Shown one piece after another: positions 32,203 through 34,518 of a stretch of 34,518 nt of DNA (its first letter is position 1; every line of letters begins with the position of its first letter). This DNA comes from CAXMST01 sp964196325 (lineage in GTDB: Bacteria > Actinomycetota > Thermoleophilia > Solirubrobacterales > 70-9), in the NCBI GenBank assembly GCA_964196325.1, contig CAXMST010000195.1, forward strand, positions 1 to 34,518, given 5' to 3'. The translations under genes and the position numbers were made by a program. The notes under the pieces were generated by a model. It did not search any database. It was not told where the DNA came from and saw only the letters and a list, made by a program, of their open reading frames with translations.

Positions 32203-33162
32203 CTAGAGCAGGAACTCGCCCGCCCCGACAACGGTCGTGCCGCCCACCTCGACGGTCGGCTTCATCACCACGCAGTCCAGGTGCACCGGGACCTGCACGG
32301 TTCCGCCGATCGCGGCTGAGGCGCCGAAGGCGACGTGAACGGTGCCCAGGATCTTCTCGTCCTCGAGCACGTTGCCGGTCAGCTTGGCCTGCTCGTTGGT
32401 GCCGATGCCGAGTTCGGCGACGGTGGTCGCGATCTCGCCGTGCTTGGTCAACAGCGCCAGCAGCTGCTCGCCCTCGGAGCCGCTCGCCTCGACGAGCCTG
32501 CCGTCCGCGATCCGCATCGTCACCGGTTTGGCAGGGATGCCCACCCCTGCGATCGTGCCGTCGACGACCAGGGTCCCCTCGCAGGTTCCCTCGACTGGGG
32601 CGATAAAGGCCTCACCGCAGGGCAGGTTGCCGAAGGCAGCCGGGGCACCGAGCTGGCCCGCATCAGGGATCGCGGCACGGCCCTCGAGGCCGAAGCGCAT
32701 GTCGGAGCCGTCGGCGCAGGTGATTCGGGCCTCGGCGGCCTCGGTGAGCAGCTCGGCGACCGCGTCTCCGTTGCGACGCAGCTCGGCCATGTCCGCGCTC
32801 ATCACCCTGGCCAGCATCTCCTCCGTGACCCCCGGCAGGGTCGCGATCCGGGCGCCGGCGTCCGATGCCGCCTTGCGTGAGGCGGTGTGGGAGAGCGACT
32901 GCACGGTCGGCGCGAGGACGACGTCGGCGGCGGCCATCGCGGCCGCGATGCTCGCGGGAGGCTCGGCGGCATGGGAGGCACGCTCGGCCATCAAGGCCAG
33001 AACCGCGTCGGCGCCGAGGCGCCCCGCCTCGCCACGCAGGCGCTCCCCGAGGCCCAGGGTCGCTGGGTTGGCGACGACCAGCACCTCCTCACCCTCCTTG
33101 ACGTGGAGGCAGTCGTTGACGACCGCGGCAACGGCGGCGGTGAGCTGGGCCGGGTCGGTCAT
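32203..33162 (-). CDS. M29-type aminopeptidase-like protein
   Basis: A 319-residue protein of the aminopeptidase T (M29) superfamily, which also includes NicX-type dioxygenases. Candidate metal ligands follow the family pattern: Glu184 in NLPCGEAFIAP, Glu250 in VAELGIGTN, His276 in GTVHVAFG, and His294/Asp296 in VHLDCVV. It is shorter than Thermus aminopeptidase T (about 410 residues), so substrate choice is open. The frame extends upstream, but the family starts at ATG 33162. TAGGGT lies seven bases before it. A palindrome at 33194-33209 lies in the divergent promoter region. Confidence 0.82.
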   Translation of the reverse strand: MTDPAQLTAAVAAVVNDCLHVKEGEEVLVVANPATLGLGERLRGEAGRLGADAVLALMAERASHAAEPPASIAAAMAAADVVLAPTVQSLSHTASRKAASDAGARIATLPGVTEEMLARVMSADMAELRRNGDAVAELLTEAAEARITCADGSDMRFGLEGRAAIPDAGQLGAPAAFGNLPCGEAFIAPVEGTCEGTLVVDGTIAGVGIPAKPVTMRIADGRLVEASGSEGEQLLALLTKHGEIATTVAELGIGTNEQAKLTGNVLEDEKILGTVHVAFGASAAIGGTVQVPVHLDCVVMKPTVEVGGTTVVGAGEFLL

Positions 33163-33169
33163 CGGCTTG

Positions 33170-33175
33170 ACCCTA
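33170..33175 (-). promoter_or_regulatory. Putative -10 box of the M29-type gene
   Basis: TAGGGT, seven bases before ATG 33162, consistent with a leaderless mRNA. Confidence 0.5.
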
Positions 33176-33193
33176 CCCCGATCGGGCGCGGTT

Positions 33194-33209
33194 CTGTGGT
33201 TTGCCACAG
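33194..33209. promoter_or_regulatory. Palindrome in divergent promoter region
   Basis: CTGTGG-TTTG-CCACAG, with perfect six-base arms, between the M29-type gene and the plus-strand membrane protein gene. The TGTGG-N4-CCACA core has the 14-bp geometry used by some FNR-type regulators, two bases shorter than a CRP site. It is centred about 38 bases upstream of the predicted M29 start and about 65 upstream of the other. Confidence 0.45.
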
Positions 33210-33254
33210 TCCGGATCGGGGGTCGGACCGGTTCCCGGCGGGCCCGCAGAGGCG

Positions 33255-33260
33255 TATGTT
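33255..33260 (+). promoter_or_regulatory. Putative -10 box of the 33270 gene
   Basis: TATGTT, nine bases before ATG 33270. A weak TTCCCG lies 17 bases further upstream. Confidence 0.4.
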
Positions 33261-33269
33261 CGCTCCGAG

Positions 33270-33527
33270 ATGTCACCGATGCGTCGAGTTCTCGAGATCG
33301 TCGGGCCTTGGTTTTGGGCGCTCAGCGCCGGTGTCGTCGTCCTCTACATCTTCGGCTGGTTCATGGGGGTCTTCAGCCCCGACGACATACTCCCCTGGAC
33401 GATCGTGGCGGTGATCCTCGCTGCGCTGCTGGGCTGGCACGGTCATAGGGTGCGGAGCGCAGTTCATGAGCGCGACCCGGCGTTGATGCGCTCGCTCGCC
33501 GAGGCTCGCGAAAAGCGCGGCTTTTGA
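33270..33527 (+). CDS. Small two-helix membrane protein
   Basis: An 85-residue protein starting MSPMRRVLEIVGPWFWALSA, with two hydrophobic helices (about 13-34 and 41-56) and a basic, helical C-terminal tail (HGHRVRSAVHERDPALMRSL). No family is recognised. The ATG at 33270 is preferred over a longer in-frame start at 33201 because the promoter-like sequence lies between them. Its TGA overlaps the TTG start of the next gene (TTGA), so the two are coupled. Confidence 0.65.
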   Translation: MSPMRRVLEIVGPWFWALSAGVVVLYIFGWFMGVFSPDDILPWTIVAVILAALLGWHGHRVRSAVHERDPALMRSLAEAREKRGF

Positions 33528-34466
33528 GCGGCGAGCTGCACGTCGTTCTGGGGCCGGGGGGCGTTGGGACCGCGCTGATCGAAGCGCTGCTGGCCGCCGA
33601 GCAGCCCGTCCGCGCGGTGAGCCGGACCGGCGCCGGCCATCTGCCTACTGAGGTCGAACAGGTCCGAGCCGACGCGCTCGACCGCGACTCGGTCGCCGAC
33701 GCCTGCCGGGGAGCGAGCGGAATCTACAGCTGCCTCTCGGCTCCGTACGCCAGGTGGGCCGAGCTGTTCCCCCCGGTCTGGAGCAATGTCGCTGAGGTCG
33801 CCGTTCAGCAGGAGGCGAAGCTGGCCCAGATGGACAACGTCTACATGTACGGGGACGTCGGCCCGACCTTGATGACCGAGAAGCTGCCCTACGCCGCGAA
33901 GACCGAAAAAGGGCAGCTGCGAGCGCGGCTGGCCGAGCAACTCGAGGCCGAAAGCGATGCGGGCCGGTTGCGACTGGCCGTCGGGCGAGCGCCCGACTTC
34001 TTCGGCCCCCTCGGCCGCACCTCGGCGCTCGGCGATCAGGTCTTCACGCGGCTCGTGACCGGCAAGCGTCCGCAGCTACTGGGCGACCCTGACCTGCCGC
34101 ACACCTACGCCTACCTGCCCGACATCGGCGCTGCACTCGCCACCCTGGGCCAACGCGAGGAGCCACTCGGGCGGGTCTGGCATCTGCCCTGCCCCGAGAC
34201 GCGCACGACCAGCGAGATCGTCGAGCTGGCGCTGGCGGCCGCGGGGAGTGATGCCCGACCGCAGACGGCGCCACGACTGCTGCTCCGGGCCCTGGGGCCT
34301 GACCAACGCCGACACGCGGGGCCTGATCGAGATGCTGTACCAGTTCGAGCGGCCGTACCTGTTCGACGATTCCAGCTACCGCCACACCTTCGGCGCCGAC
34401 GCAACGCCGATCGAGGCCGCGATCGAGACCACCGTCGCCTGGTTCCAGCAAGACGCCGCCCGCTGA
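33524..34466 (+). pseudogene. NmrA-like NAD(P)-binding reductase, frameshifted near the C-terminus
   Basis: An atypical short-chain dehydrogenase/NmrA-like protein. VVLGPGGVGTALIEALL (7-23) is the dinucleotide-binding loop, and MDNVYMYGD, GRAPDFFGP and YAYLPDIGAALATLG are typical of the group. The start is TTG 33524, coupled to the preceding gene. The coding frame runs to about 34294, where CTGGGGCC appears to have one G too many. The homologous C-terminus (LTNADTRGLIEMLYQF to AWFQQDAAR) continues in the next frame to the stop at 34464-34466. Read as given, the protein ends in about 65 residues of Arg-rich missense sequence. It is either a recent pseudogene, a sequencing error, or a functional protein with an altered end. 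Confidence 0.72.
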
Positions 34467-34518
34467 CCCCCCGACCGCCCGATCGGCCCCGGCGGAGTTG
34501 ATTCGACTCCGACCGTAC

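Noticed and set aside
34493..34511. CGGAGT/ACTCCG hairpin after the last gene as terminator
   Set aside because: No T tract is visible before the window ends; cannot be judged.

Overview
The window is a gene-dense, roughly 70% G+C bacterial chromosome segment. The protein families and their order point to Actinomycetota, most likely class Thermoleophilia (Solirubrobacterales-like). The evidence is a SteA/SteB pair beside recN, a non-discriminating-type AspRS, frequent GTG and TTG starts, and the arrays alaS-ruvX-mltG-aroE / pilD-aroC-aroKB-aroQ-pepP / efp / nusB / ispA-dxs / tlyA-nadK-recN-steA-steB. The lineage is inferred; no rRNA gene is present. I see no tRNA gene, insertion sequence, prophage or CRISPR array.

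Layout. Almost all core genes are on the minus strand, so transcription runs from right to left. From the right end these are a frameshifted NmrA-type reductase and a small membrane protein (both plus), an M29-type peptidase, a glutamate formiminotransferase-like protein, a small membrane protein, a metallo-hydrolase, hisS, aspS, an NTF2-like protein, an IscU-MnmA fusion, alaS, ruvX, mltG and aroE. Next come a first accessory islet (lipase pseudogene, AI-2E-type permease, secreted protein), then pilD, aroC, an aroK-aroB fusion, aroQ and pepP. A second islet follows (chromate-transporter remnant and a methyltransferase), then efp, a third islet (AbiEi/DUF559 protein), nusB, a small XseB-position protein, ispA, dxs, tlyA, nadK, recN, steA and a truncated steB. 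The islets interrupt an otherwise familiar actinobacterial order.

Functions. The core covers aromatic amino acid precursor synthesis (aroE, aroC, aroKB, aroQ), isoprenoid precursors (dxs, ispA), tRNA charging and thiolation (alaS, aspS, hisS, mnmA), ribosome and translation support (efp, tlyA), DNA repair (recN, ruvX), cell wall and division (mltG, steA, steB) and NADP supply (nadK). Many neighbours overlap by four bases (ATGA, GTGA or TTGA), which indicates translational coupling.

Most notable observations. (1) Between tlyA and dxs lies what looks like an unannotated small RNA gene on the plus strand. It has a perfect TGTGA-N6-TCACA CRP-type site centred at -41.5, a -10 box, a 5' hairpin, an unpaired UCCUCCC segment and a UUCG-tetraloop terminator with a U tail. 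(2) mnmA is fused in frame to an N-terminal IscU-like scaffold that has lost one of its three cysteines. (3) A TANNNT box sits 6 to 11 bases before the start codon of many first-in-unit genes, which suggests that leaderless mRNAs are common here. (4) Two accessory genes carry single-base homopolymer indels while all core genes are intact.
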